Origin: an uncultured Paracoccaceae bacterium
GTDB taxonomy: Bacteria > Pseudomonadota > Alphaproteobacteria > Rhodobacterales > Rhodobacteraceae
Reading direction: 5' to 3'
DNA length: 64,000 nt
NCBI GenBank assembly: GCA_947493335.1
Contig: CANLQO010000005.1
Span: 62,001 to 126,000, forward strand
Shown: positions 23,450-32,737 of the stretch, one piece after another
Layout: each line of letters opens with the position of its first letter
How positions within the stretch are numbered: position 1 is the first letter of the stretch
The notes under the pieces: generated by a model
Database searches by the model: none
Seen by the model: only the letters and a program-made list of their open reading frames with translations
What the model was told of the DNA's origin: nothing
Made by a program: the position numbers and the translations under genes

Positions 23450-26400
23450 TTCGCTGTTCTTGAAAGGACAAATGCAGAATTGAAACCATAGCCCGGTACG
23501 TGCGAACTAGGGGTCTGGACAAATGACAAGTCTTCGCTGCTTGGGCCAATACTACCGCCGCGCAATAGGGCAAGTGCGCTACCTTGGCTGGGCAGTTCCT
23601 CGGTTTGTAGTGCAACATGCAATAGTGGGACCTCAATAGTCGGAAATTCGATGAACTCCTGCGCTGTAATCACGCCATCCGCAGGGTTTCGATCAGCGTG
23701 ACCATGGGTTAACCCGGTCGACAGTAGCGCGTGAGACAATAGTCCATGACCGTATTTGGTTACCTCTAGCGCTAGATCCTCCTCGGCGGCGGCAGCCAGA
23801 AAGAACAGACCTTTCTCATAAACTAGCTGCGCGAATGAGTTGATGTTGAATGGACCTACGCGACGATTTTCCGGATCAGTTAGCGCGGCTTGAGAATGGC
23901 AAGCATCAATGACAAGCATCAAATCGCTCGCAGAGACATCTCGAAATAGAGTTTGAAGTTGACCATCGCCAATAACTGACCTTTGAGCGTCGTTATGGTC
24001 GTACAGCAATATCTCATAACCGCCTTCGTGTACCTCGCCATGGGCAGCGATGAAGAGGAAAACGGCGTCATCGGCGGTTGTTGGAGCTACATCAGGAAAC
24101 ATAGCTTGTTCCTCGGGAGTGACGTTTTTGCCGGATAGAATGCGGAACAGCGCATCAATTCTGTCCCAGTGCGCGTCAACATTGGCTAGAAGGACCGGCA
24201 CATGGTTGGCGTATCGGCCCGAAGACGTTACCCTCTCGGAGAGAACATTGACGAAAAGCTGCGCATCATCCTGCGCGTAAAGAAGATCGAGATTGTCATC
24301 AATGTAGTCCTCAATCCCAATTCCGATGACATAAGCAGTACCAACGTTCTGTCGCTCCTCTGCCGTTTGGAGAACGATACGATGAGGATTACCTGCCGTG
24401 CCCTCGGATGATAAGCAATAAACCGAGAGTTCGGTCCGCCCTAGCCCAAGACTGATTACCGCCTGAAGTTCATGTTGTTGCGCTGATAAGGATGGTGCCG
24501 GAAAGCTGTGCACAGTCTGTCTATTGCGCTGCAGGCGGCATTCGCCCACCCCGGCACCTTGATCTTCCACAAGTACTTTTACTGTTATGGTTTGGCGGGC
24601 CGAGTTAGAAAGCGCTTCGCTTGCCGAAACCGTATTCATTGGTTCACCTATCCTCAGCATTTCATACTCAATGCCAGAAGGCTGCCTAACCTTCCCACCG
24701 CTGCCTCCCAGATTTGCTGAAAACTCAAGGGTTGGATCGGGACTAATGATCGTCACGCGCGGCGGAAATGCTACTCGATTTGGTAGGGAACCGACTTCTG
24801 GTAGCGGTTCGTCACGTAATACCTTGCCGAGAAGCCCGGAGGTGAGTCCGGTGGACAACACATCCCCTGTGGAGAAGACGTGCCGTGCATCATCCGGATT
24901 GGCAATGACCACATCCTGCCAGCTTTGTTGTGGTGCATCGAACAACTCATCCCCCAGAAATACCCACCCCTCGGGACCGCTGGTGAGCCGCCACGTTTCT
25001 CGACCTGTGCTTGTGTCGACTAGAGCCAATTGTCCATTCGGCCCACCCAGAAATACAAATGCGTTGTCGTGCGACACTGATGCTGAGAGAATAGGAAATG
25101 ATGTGGTGATCGCGAAAAGATCGTAGAATAGACCGTTATCATCAAAGAACGCTACAATCACCCGCTCTGTAGAATCCGTAATGATAGCTAACCCGTCGGC
25201 AGCATGGCATTTTGGGACACTCAAATAGGAACTTCCATGCGGCACCGATGATATTAGCGCTCCGGCCTGATCAAGGATACGGATTTGATCGTCCAAGACG
25301 GTCAATACCCGACCAATGGGTAGGGACAAAAGACAAGCCTGAGCTTGCATGCCGCGACCGTCAATTGGGGCAAATTTGTTATCCAAAAAGCGAACTGACG
25401 TCGGTTCCGGGTTGGTGCGAACCCGAGTCAGTATCATCGACTCTTTCGTCGCCGTATTGATGGCAATGTCTTTGTGAAAAGCCACATCTTCACCGTTTTG
25501 TATCGGTACGATGGTTGGAGTGACCTCACCCGGCGCCCACGTCACGACCGCGTCACGAATAGTCGCGATCCAACCGCCACCGGGGCGCGGGCGTAGAGGA
25601 GTATCCAGATGCTGATTGTCTTCCCAGTCATGCTGACCTTGGATTGTCGCCGTGGTTGCGTCAATTAGGGCGACATTGTCACCCTCGGTCACTGTGCGCA
25701 GAAAATAAGTGCCGGGCTCGAATTGTAGCTCGCTAATTGGCGGAAAATCGACAACACCGACCCTTATGGTCGTACTAAAACCAGACGTGCCCGTTGTGCC
25801 AAAGTTCGGGGCTGGTGGAACCGGTCGCACTCCATTCGGATCAACTTCGCGCCTAACATTGGCCCAGACGTCAAATATATCGACGCCCCCATCAGAATTC
25901 CCAAGAGCAAGGAACCGGCCATCCTCGCTTGTTGCAATGGCGGTGATACCGCCGGCTACCTGGCCCAACTCTGGCAAGTATTCTAGCGGTGCATTGTCAT
26001 GCTCGCCGCGCGTGGTCCAGCGCCTGATTGTGCCGTCACGCTGCCCAACATAGATAATACCTTGATGCATCATCAGTTTAGTGACCCGCGCAGTGCTGCC
26101 CTGAACCTTCACGATGTCCTGATAACCGTCACCCTGATAAACTGTCACCAGATTGACCGCATTTCCAAGAAATGACCCGTTCCAACGCGAAGATACGACC
26201 ATCGCGGAGTGGGGAGCGACGGCCATGTGGTCGTCGGCAATATCTGTAAACTGCCGCGCAGTTTGATTTCCGGAATCTAGGTCATAAGCAACGAACCCGT
26301 CCCTATGTAGCACAAAGATCGAGCGACGCTCGGAGGAGAAACCTAACTCGATCGGCTTGCCGATGTCGGTCTCGTCTATCGCAATTAGCCTGATTGTTTT

Positions 26401-26976
26401 GCCGTCGCGTAGATCGAGAAACCGAAGGCCAGCGTCATCGATATACACTATTGTAGTGGCATCGACGAAAGCAGCACCGCTTGCGGCTGTTGATAGTGTG
26501 ACATATTCCTCCTGCGCCCACGTGTCGATTATCCGCAGCCCGGGACCATTGTGGGCAAGAAATCGACCATCTGGCGAATAAGTGGCGAAGCTACGCCCAG
26601 AAAAGCCCGGACCTCCAAGAATCTCCCAAATCTTTTCCCCACTGACGAGATCCATTTCGAATACGCGATTGCCGGTAACAACTGCCGCCGCAGCTGGCCG
26701 GTTCGCAGTGACCGCAATAGCAGAAACTCCTAAGTCGTCTTCGATGCGGTATTCAGTAACCGGGCTGCCATCAGTGGCCCGCCAAATCTTAAGGATGCCA
26801 GCGTTGTCGCCCGTCATCACCAGATCGTCTGATGCTGCCATGGCGCTGATCTCGGCATCGTGGGGCACATCCACGTGGAACATGCTGTCGACCATCTGCG
26901 CCGTCTTGCCCATGCCGGCTGAAATGGCCGCGCAGATGAGTGTGGCGAAGAGTATAGCCTTTTGTCGAACACTCAT
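23446..26976 (-). CDS. Exported beta-propeller/caspase fusion protein
   Basis: A very large protein of about 1176 residues begins with a signal peptide (MSVRQKAILFATLICAAISA). About 700 residues of WD40/quinoprotein-type propeller blades follow (ISAMAASDDLVMTGDNAGILKIW; ITAIATSEDGRFLALGNSDG; NAFVFLGGPNGQLALVD). A caspase-fold domain then runs from about residue 880: VGTAYVIGIGIEDY, His in LFIAAHGEVHEGG (about residue 979) and Cys in LMLVIDACHSQ (about 1026). The propeller presumably recognises a ligand or partner and gates the protease. I use the ATG at 26976, five bases after the previous stop; a GTG at 26985 overlapping that stop is also possible. Confidence 0.8.
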   Translation of the reverse strand: MSVRQKAILFATLICAAISAGMGKTAQMVDSMFHVDVPHDAEISAMAASDDLVMTGDNAGILKIWRATDGSPVTEYRIEDDLGVSAIAVTANRPAAAAVVTGNRVFEMDLVSGEKIWEILGGPGFSGRSFATYSPDGRFLAHNGPGLRIIDTWAQEEYVTLSTAASGAAFVDATTIVYIDDAGLRFLDLRDGKTIRLIAIDETDIGKPIELGFSSERRSIFVLHRDGFVAYDLDSGNQTARQFTDIADDHMAVAPHSAMVVSSRWNGSFLGNAVNLVTVYQGDGYQDIVKVQGSTARVTKLMMHQGIIYVGQRDGTIRRWTTRGEHDNAPLEYLPELGQVAGGITAIATSEDGRFLALGNSDGGVDIFDVWANVRREVDPNGVRPVPPAPNFGTTGTSGFSTTIRVGVVDFPPISELQFEPGTYFLRTVTEGDNVALIDATTATIQGQHDWEDNQHLDTPLRPRPGGGWIATIRDAVVTWAPGEVTPTIVPIQNGEDVAFHKDIAINTATKESMILTRVRTNPEPTSVRFLDNKFAPIDGRGMQAQACLLSLPIGRVLTVLDDQIRILDQAGALISSVPHGSSYLSVPKCHAADGLAIITDSTERVIVAFFDDNGLFYDLFAITTSFPILSASVSHDNAFVFLGGPNGQLALVDTSTGRETWRLTSGPEGWVFLGDELFDAPQQSWQDVVIANPDDARHVFSTGDVLSTGLTSGLLGKVLRDEPLPEVGSLPNRVAFPPRVTIISPDPTLEFSANLGGSGGKVRQPSGIEYEMLRIGEPMNTVSASEALSNSARQTITVKVLVEDQGAGVGECRLQRNRQTVHSFPAPSLSAQQHELQAVISLGLGRTELSVYCLSSEGTAGNPHRIVLQTAEERQNVGTAYVIGIGIEDYIDDNLDLLYAQDDAQLFVNVLSERVTSSGRYANHVPVLLANVDAHWDRIDALFRILSGKNVTPEEQAMFPDVAPTTADDAVFLFIAAHGEVHEGGYEILLYDHNDAQRSVIGDGQLQTLFRDVSASDLMLVIDACHSQAALTDPENRRVGPFNINSFAQLVYEKGLFFLAAAAEEDLALEVTKYGHGLLSHALLSTGLTHGHADRNPADGVITAQEFIEFPTIEVPLLHVALQTEELPSQGSALALLRGGSIGPSSEDLSFVQTPSSHVPGYGFNSAFVLSRTAK

Positions 26977-26981
26977 TGTAA

Positions 26982-28166
26982 TCACCAAATCTCGTTGAAA
27001 GCGATGGTCCAGACGCGCCAGCGGCGTGCCCCATTGCTACGATCGTGGGCGACAGTTACGAATCGATCGTCGCCACAATCAAAACCGATGGCACCGTGGT
27101 CACCAAGAGATTGGCGCGCCACCTCAGACCAAATACCATCATCGAGTCGTGCGATCACTAGATGCCCACCTATTAGCGCACCCACATGAACGCCACTGGA
27201 ACAAATCCGGTGCCGTGCGCCGTAGGCGTGCCTCGGCAAGTCGGCTGCCAAAGTAAAACGGTTGGCGGGCGGAACGTTCAGATCGGTCAGATAATCCAGT
27301 GTCCCCGGGAGTAATCCACCGTCATCACCCTTGTTGACACCCGGCCCACCGACGAGAAATCCTCCCTCGACAGCTTGCAAAGTAGCGCCATAGTTTGTCG
27401 CCTCGGCATGTGTAGGCGCCTCAATCTGTGCTAAAGGCGTCAGCGTTTCGTTTGATATGGTATGTACCACTATCTCGCCGCCACAACAGCTCTCCACCAG
27501 TCCGGCACTTAGAAAGAGTTCACCGGATACCAAGACTGACACCGGTTCGCCCGGAGGGTGAGCCACGCTGTCGAGATGCCGGGCCGTGCCGGTCACAGAG
27601 TCGACCTCGAAGAGATGGGCTGCTCCGTCTTCACCAACTGCAAGCAGGCCGTCTTCTGCTGAGACAGAGTGACCGAAACTGGCGTAGCTAGAGGGTTGCG
27701 GGGAACGTATCTGGTTCTGCAGCTCCAATTTCTCATCGATAAGACGAATAATGGCAACGATGCCCGCCTTTTCTACGGTCACATCTTGTGACCACTGGGC
27801 AGAGCCGGGACGCTGAATCACGATTTCGGCGTTAACTGCAGAACCCGGGGTGTTAGCATGCACAAGGCCTATGGCGATGCTGTCCTCTGACAACGTTTTG
27901 ATATCGTAGGGACGCCCAGCGGGCATTTCCAGCACAGCAACTTCGCTCAAATCTTTGGAGTCAAGCGCGTAAATGGTTGTGGGAAGCGGCGGGTCGTTGA
28001 AGGGATCACCTGGTTCGACGTAAACGATGTGTTTGCCCATCAACTTAACCATGGGCCAGCCCCACTCATTGTGACGTGGGTCGATAATCCGGCTGATTTC
28101 GGCGGCGGCGGTGCAACTCGTGAGCATTGTCAAAATCGCCGCAGTAAAATACCTTATGCTGTTCAT
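26982..28166 (-). CDS. Putative lipoprotein with beta-propeller-like repeats
   Basis: The 394-residue product starts with MNSIRYFTAAILTMLTSCTA, a signal sequence with an LTSC lipobox (Cys18), so it is probably membrane-anchored after export. The rest is rich in short beta segments with GlyGly/ValGly turns (FGHSVSAEDGLLAVGEDGAAHLFEVD, VSVLVSGELFLSAGL, GFLVGGPGVNKGD), resembling FG-GAP or propeller blades, and it holds two Cys pairs. No enzyme motif is seen. The ATG has GGAGG eight bases upstream. It sits between an astacin-like protease and the propeller-caspase gene in one operon, so it may present or inhibit those proteases. Confidence 0.65.
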   Translation of the reverse strand: MNSIRYFTAAILTMLTSCTAAAEISRIIDPRHNEWGWPMVKLMGKHIVYVEPGDPFNDPPLPTTIYALDSKDLSEVAVLEMPAGRPYDIKTLSEDSIAIGLVHANTPGSAVNAEIVIQRPGSAQWSQDVTVEKAGIVAIIRLIDEKLELQNQIRSPQPSSYASFGHSVSAEDGLLAVGEDGAAHLFEVDSVTGTARHLDSVAHPPGEPVSVLVSGELFLSAGLVESCCGGEIVVHTISNETLTPLAQIEAPTHAEATNYGATLQAVEGGFLVGGPGVNKGDDGGLLPGTLDYLTDLNVPPANRFTLAADLPRHAYGARHRICSSGVHVGALIGGHLVIARLDDGIWSEVARQSLGDHGAIGFDCGDDRFVTVAHDRSNGARRWRVWTIAFNEIW

Positions 28167-28235
28167 TCAAGATGCCTCCACAATACTGGAATCTCGGTGA
28201 CGGTTGATGAATTGGAAGGTGCCCCAGATGCTGTT

Positions 28236-29213
28236 TCACCTGTCCCTGTAAACGGCGTTTATAAATGCGACATCGGCTGGACTGAGAGTGCAGCGCTGCC
28301 CGACTTGGCGGCAGCCTGGAGGCAGTGCTGCCTTGCAACTGTTGAAATTAGCCCTTCCGGCCTCAGTTAGCTCGAACCACGGTACCTGATCGGCAGCGGC
28401 TTGACGGTTGCTATAATGCATGACCGAACACAAGTCGTATGTGGTGCGGCTGCCCACCGCGCCGATCGTTTGGTAGTTCGGGCTACTTTCGGCAAAGGGT
28501 CGCGTCGCGATGAACTGTTCTCTGTCAAAACGCGAATGCTCATGCATGATTCCGAGTGCATGACCAATCTCATGGATCACTGCGCCTTGGCTGCACGCCG
28601 GATTTATTTCAATCTGTCCGCCTCTGCTGCTGTAGTAACCTAGCCAGGCTTGGCAAACCCAGCCATCGCCTGCAGCATCCTCGAAGACAAGCACATTTCG
28701 CTCACCTGCAGATGCAGGCACCAATTCGATTATCGTCATGGTGTTCCAAAGGTTGATAGCCGTTTGGATTTTACCTTTGAGCTCATCATCTGTGATGCTG
28801 GCTGCAACAACGTATGGAATCCTTTTGCTAGGCCACAATTGAGTGCTTTTTTGTGTTGCGGCTTTGAAATCGGGAGTGTTCTCCAGTAGCCGCATTGCGT
28901 CGTCCAAAAGACTCCCAGTGTCCCCGTCTGTGAAACCACTGCGGTCCACTTCTCCTAGAAGCGTCAGTAGGTTTGCGAGGTTCTGTTCTTGAATTTCGGC
29001 GTGTGTTCCCAGAACCATGTCGCCGCCAACAACTGCGTTCTGACCTACCTTGGCATAATTTATCAACTGCCACCCATCGAAGAGATTTACCAAAACGCGA
29101 TAGGTATCGTCTTCAGGCGAAACCGCCTCATTCCCAAATTCTGGCTCTGTTGCCTCCTGGGCCGCCACTAGGTAAGGGGCGAACAAGAGCAACAGATAGA
29201 CAAAAATGCGCAT
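28236..29213 (-). CDS. Exported astacin-like zinc metalloprotease (M12A)
   Basis: The product has a signal peptide (MRIFVYLLLLFAPYLVAAQE) and a catalytic domain with the full astacin zinc site HEIGHALGIMHEHSR (HExxHxxGxxHExxR), starting near residue 214 of this start. The Met-turn is in CSVMHYSN, and conserved Cys residues for disulphides are present. The mature domain starts around WPSKRIPYVV, which matches the WP..IPY opening of astacins after propeptide removal, so it is made as a zymogen. The ATG at 29213 follows AGGAG by seven bases and lies 23 bases after the upstream caspase stop. It could process or activate the neighbouring caspases outside the cytoplasm. Confidence 0.9.
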   Translation of the reverse strand: MRIFVYLLLLFAPYLVAAQEATEPEFGNEAVSPEDDTYRVLVNLFDGWQLINYAKVGQNAVVGGDMVLGTHAEIQEQNLANLLTLLGEVDRSGFTDGDTGSLLDDAMRLLENTPDFKAATQKSTQLWPSKRIPYVVAASITDDELKGKIQTAINLWNTMTIIELVPASAGERNVLVFEDAAGDGWVCQAWLGYYSSRGGQIEINPACSQGAVIHEIGHALGIMHEHSRFDREQFIATRPFAESSPNYQTIGAVGSRTTYDLCSVMHYSNRQAAADQVPWFELTEAGRANFNSCKAALPPGCRQVGQRCTLSPADVAFINAVYRDR

Positions 29214-29236
29214 TACAATACTCCTATGTTGGAATT

Positions 29237-31393
29237 TCAATCAGCTCCTGGATCGGATATGCCACAACGGCTCGTATTTGAGCTTCCTCTATCTTCCACC
29301 AAAATCTGCAATTCGGTCGTCGTCCAGTCGTCTACTCTGATTTCGCTATAGACTTGGCGCTCGCCATTGCCGTAAGAAATCGCCTGTCCAAGCAGCACCT
29401 CTAGTGGCAGCATCCCCTCGGAGCGACTGATACCTGGACTCTCCAGTACCCTGAAATTTACGTCCCGATTGGTTGTTGCGATCAGCTTATATGTGACGGT
29501 TCCAGCTGGGCCTTCGGTAAAGAGCGCCTCCGTGTCGCGCGCGCCAGCAATCAGCGTAGCAGCAGGGACCATTTCCACCGTCGAATTGCCACCCAATGCA
29601 TTGCAGATGGACCCATCCTGACCTAGGCGAAGTAGGGTCACATACAGTCGAACACCCGAATTGTTCTGTATGCGGAACCCAATCAGATCATCTGCTTGCA
29701 GCCGCGGAACCTCACCCGCCGGCAATGGTTGCGCCGCGCCGGGTTGCACGAAGCCATCGAACAAGAGTTTCTCAAACTTCAAGGCTTGCAAAGTGACGGT
29801 GCCGTTTAGTGGCGACACGCCATTATAGATTGAAAGCAAGTTCTGCTGTTTCGCCCAACGATCGATCAGATCGACCATTTTCGCTGCTATAACCACGGAG
29901 GTTTCGCCTTCAATCTTAATCCCAAAAATTGGTTGAGTCTCAGTGGGGAGAGTTAAGAAGTGACCAGATTTGCAGAGGTCAGTTGTGGATGGGTTGGGAC
30001 AGTCGACCTCAATCCGCAAATCCGCTGGCTCACCCTCGTCCACTAGAATGGCCAGCCGGTTCTCTGCCAGTAGTTCGGCCATCTCTTTCCAAAGCTCACT
30101 CTCTGGAGAGAGTGCGACACGATATGGTGATAGTGCGGAGTTAAAGCTAAGAACCGCTGCCCTCGCATCGGTGGTTATTCGATTAAGCGGCACGTTCAGA
30201 AGCTGAGCAACTGCGTCATCGCCCGATACTTCGATGACAGAAGCCAGCGCAAGTCGGCCCTGCTCGCCTTCGAGTTCGCGCTGGTCGCTATCATAGATGG
30301 ACAGAAGTGAGCCGGAGCGAATACCATGAATTTGTCCCGCTGCGACTGTCAGATTGGACCCGTCAACCTCCAGCACCCGGATATGGGGTGTCACTCGGTT
30401 GGTGGTTTGCCCCAAGACAATTCGGTCAACATCGCCTTCTGCGTTTGCATGCTGGTGTGTCTGTCCGGCTAGTAGTAGATTAATTGCGCGCCAAGCGGCG
30501 TCGTATGTTAAGTCGGAATTCTGACGAAGAACCTGCACCAAATAGTAGGTGAATAGCCCATAGACTTTTCCTTCGGTCTCACCAGGAATTACATCTTCAA
30601 CTGCCTCCTCGTGAGGCAGGGCGGCAGACAGGACTGAATACTTCGTATCATAAGTCAGTAATCCATCATCTAGGTTTGAAGCAGTCGGCGTGGTTGATGT
30701 GCCAGCGGCACCATCATCTTCTGAGCTGGGCAGACTTCGGGATCGGCGCAAGCCGCTGCCCCGGCTAATGTTGCCTGAATAGCAACTATCGACAATGACG
30801 GTGACATTCCCCAGCGTTGAGGTCAGCTCTGTTAGATCTCGTAACAGAGAAGCGATTTCGTCATCGACAAGAAAGCTACCGCCTGGAAGTACGCTGTCAT
30901 ACGCAACTAGGGCTTCATCCAGTCGATCGCCTTCGTCGTTTTCAAGGTCACGAAGCTGTATTCCATGGCCTGAGAAATAGAAAACGAAACTGCCATCGGG
31001 ATGTTGGCGTGCGTTGTCTATCAGATGACTGCGAAATGCCGCCTTAATCGCTTCAACCGTCGCCGCACTATCCTGCAAAATAAGAACATGGGAGTCATCG
31101 TCGACAAAACCGAATGTCTCGATCAGCATGTTCCGGACCAAGACAACATCATTTTTTGGCCCGGAAAGGGGCTCAAACTCGGACGTCTCTGGATACTCAG
31201 AAATACCTACCAAGAGCGCGAATTTTTCCGGTGCGTTGCTTGCCGCCGGAGCCATTGTGGGGGCGATACAGAGTGTTGCCACCGCCAAACAGTAGGCTCC
31301 TAAGATGCATACCCCAAGAGTTACTTTTCGTTGCGCCCAACAGTTCAGTATTTTCAAGGAACGATCAAAACAAACCGCAACAGAAAGGTACAA
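29237..31393 (-). CDS. Exported caspase-family (C14) protease, first gene of the operon
   Basis: This 718-residue protein has a membrane-spanning export signal at about 22-50 (VTLGVCILGAYCLAVATLCI) and a caspase domain to about residue 310: FALLVGISEYP, LSGPKNDVVLVRNML, catalytic His143 in FYFSGHGIQL and Cys204 in VTVIVDSCYSGN. The NDEGDRLDEALVAYD segment is typical of bacterial metacaspases. The C-terminal 150 residues (DLIGFRIQNNSGVRLYVTLLRLGQ) look like DUF4384. No ATG opens the frame, so the TTG at 31393 is used and the true start could be a later TTG. It heads the five-gene operon running to 21542. Confidence 0.82.
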   Translation of the reverse strand: MYLSVAVCFDRSLKILNCWAQRKVTLGVCILGAYCLAVATLCIAPTMAPAASNAPEKFALLVGISEYPETSEFEPLSGPKNDVVLVRNMLIETFGFVDDDSHVLILQDSAATVEAIKAAFRSHLIDNARQHPDGSFVFYFSGHGIQLRDLENDEGDRLDEALVAYDSVLPGGSFLVDDEIASLLRDLTELTSTLGNVTVIVDSCYSGNISRGSGLRRSRSLPSSEDDGAAGTSTTPTASNLDDGLLTYDTKYSVLSAALPHEEAVEDVIPGETEGKVYGLFTYYLVQVLRQNSDLTYDAAWRAINLLLAGQTHQHANAEGDVDRIVLGQTTNRVTPHIRVLEVDGSNLTVAAGQIHGIRSGSLLSIYDSDQRELEGEQGRLALASVIEVSGDDAVAQLLNVPLNRITTDARAAVLSFNSALSPYRVALSPESELWKEMAELLAENRLAILVDEGEPADLRIEVDCPNPSTTDLCKSGHFLTLPTETQPIFGIKIEGETSVVIAAKMVDLIDRWAKQQNLLSIYNGVSPLNGTVTLQALKFEKLLFDGFVQPGAAQPLPAGEVPRLQADDLIGFRIQNNSGVRLYVTLLRLGQDGSICNALGGNSTVEMVPAATLIAGARDTEALFTEGPAGTVTYKLIATTNRDVNFRVLESPGISRSEGMLPLEVLLGQAISYGNGERQVYSEIRVDDWTTTELQILVEDRGSSNTSRCGISDPGAD

Positions 31394-31760
31394 ATGTAAC
31401 TTGAAAAATTTCCCAAAACTAAACCTAATCTTTGTGACCCTCTTATAATTCTAGATAAACTATTGATCTTTTGGACAATACAGCGGACGTCACTGAACCC
31501 AATGAACTCAGTTAGCAGGTATGATAGTGATGCCCTTCATTGGATTGAAAAATCAACGGCGTGCAAAATCGCCGATTCCACCGACCGAAGAGCTTCGGAA
31601 CTTAAGGTCATCATAGCTTGAACGGCCCGGAAATTCCAGTTCTGGATCATCTGGAATGAAGCAATGGGAAAATTTCGTCATGTGGAATGCCTGTAGGATC
31701 TAGAGGTGGCCTTGCATGTGTGGTCGACAAGGTCTTAAGTCAGCTATCAAACGAAGTAAC
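31394..31760. promoter_or_regulatory. Divergent intergenic region, caspase operon / membrane-protein gene
   Basis: About 370 bases without a credible gene hold the outward promoters for the caspase operon (left) and the gene at 31775 (right). The left half is AT-rich. An inverted repeat, ATTCCAG at 31633-31639 with CTGGAAT at 31651-31657, could form a hairpin or an operator. Nothing else stands out. Confidence 0.45.
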
Positions 31761-31777
31761 GATAACTAGGAATTATG
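31761..31777 (+). repeat. 17-bp inverted repeat, left copy (ends at a start codon)
   Basis: The sequence GATAACTAGGAATTATG recurs perfectly in opposite orientation at 33528-33544. Each copy contains the AGGA ribosome site and ends exactly with the ATG of a gene. The repeat has a weak internal dyad (ATAA ... TTAT). Confidence 0.85.
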
Positions 31778-32737
31778 CGGACATCTGGCGGCTTTTGGAG
31801 TGTGCTATTTAGCTTTTGGGCGGCATTGCTGTTTTGCATTGCTTACGCTGCTGTTGGCTACTGTTTGCTCGGCGCCAGGTATGATCAAGGTACGGCGAGT
31901 TCGACCATGCAGGTGTTCGTCTACCAGTATGGAGGACTTGTTGCAGGAACAGCCTGCGTAGCGCTTTTCTTGATGTCGATCTTGGTATTGAGAACTGTGC
32001 CGGAGCTCATTGAGCAGGCCTTACCTGACGAGGTTTCTGAACAAGTCGACTACCGATTTTGGAAGGGTCGGCTTCTAAGCGGCCGGCTTGGGCTGGCTCA
32101 GTTTGGTACATACTTTGTCGGCGGATTCGGGATCTACTCTCTGCTTGAATTTCCAGGTGAACCTGTTGTTCATTTGTTTTTTGCTGTCTTCACGGCTCTT
32201 CAGTACTCATGTGGTGGCTTCATCGGTCGAAAACTGTGGTGTGTTGGTCACCTTCTTCGATCCATCGAACACGTGGATCCGAAGAGCGATCTTCTCGATA
32301 CCGAGGCCTTTCCACGTTTGATCTACCTGGTGAATATCTTCACATTCCTGACGCTCGTTATGACCGTCATACACACCTACTTTCACGCTAGGATGGGTTA
32401 CGTGTTGAGCAGCGAATTCGCCGTCTTGCTGGCGCCACTCGTCTATTTGCCAATGGTGCTCGCACTGCCTGTGGTAGTGTTGTTCAATTTCTATCCCAGG
32501 ATGGTCGTGAACCGGCTGTACTTGAAATCGATCCGACAGCGTAAGCAATGGTTGGCCGACCAGATGGCGGAGTCTGATGAGTCAGAGTTCGCTAAACACA
32601 AGCACTCGATAGACTACGAGAAGTACTTGAATGAGGAATTTCGTTATCGTCAAAGGGTTGCCCTGAGTGAACTACCAGTAGCCCTTACGATCACTGTAGC
32701 CTTGGTTGTCACGATCGCACGCGTTCTGGCTAGTTGA
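31775..32737 (+). CDS. Integral membrane protein of unknown function
   Basis: The 320-residue protein is not recognised. About six membrane segments are evident: residues about 8-32, 49-70, 105-125, 130-150, 185-208 and 215-245, with a last one at the C-terminus (ALTITVALVVTIARVLA). A cytoplasmic charged stretch at about 250-295 (RQRKQWLADQMAESDESEFAKHKHS) precedes it. It is convergent with the UbiA-family gene, overlapping it by eight bases at the 3' ends, and shares an identical 17-bp translation start region with it. No catalytic motif is visible. Confidence 0.7.
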   Translation: MRTSGGFWSVLFSFWAALLFCIAYAAVGYCLLGARYDQGTASSTMQVFVYQYGGLVAGTACVALFLMSILVLRTVPELIEQALPDEVSEQVDYRFWKGRLLSGRLGLAQFGTYFVGGFGIYSLLEFPGEPVVHLFFAVFTALQYSCGGFIGRKLWCVGHLLRSIEHVDPKSDLLDTEAFPRLIYLVNIFTFLTLVMTVIHTYFHARMGYVLSSEFAVLLAPLVYLPMVLALPVVVLFNFYPRMVVNRLYLKSIRQRKQWLADQMAESDESEFAKHKHSIDYEKYLNEEFRYRQRVALSELPVALTITVALVVTIARVLAS

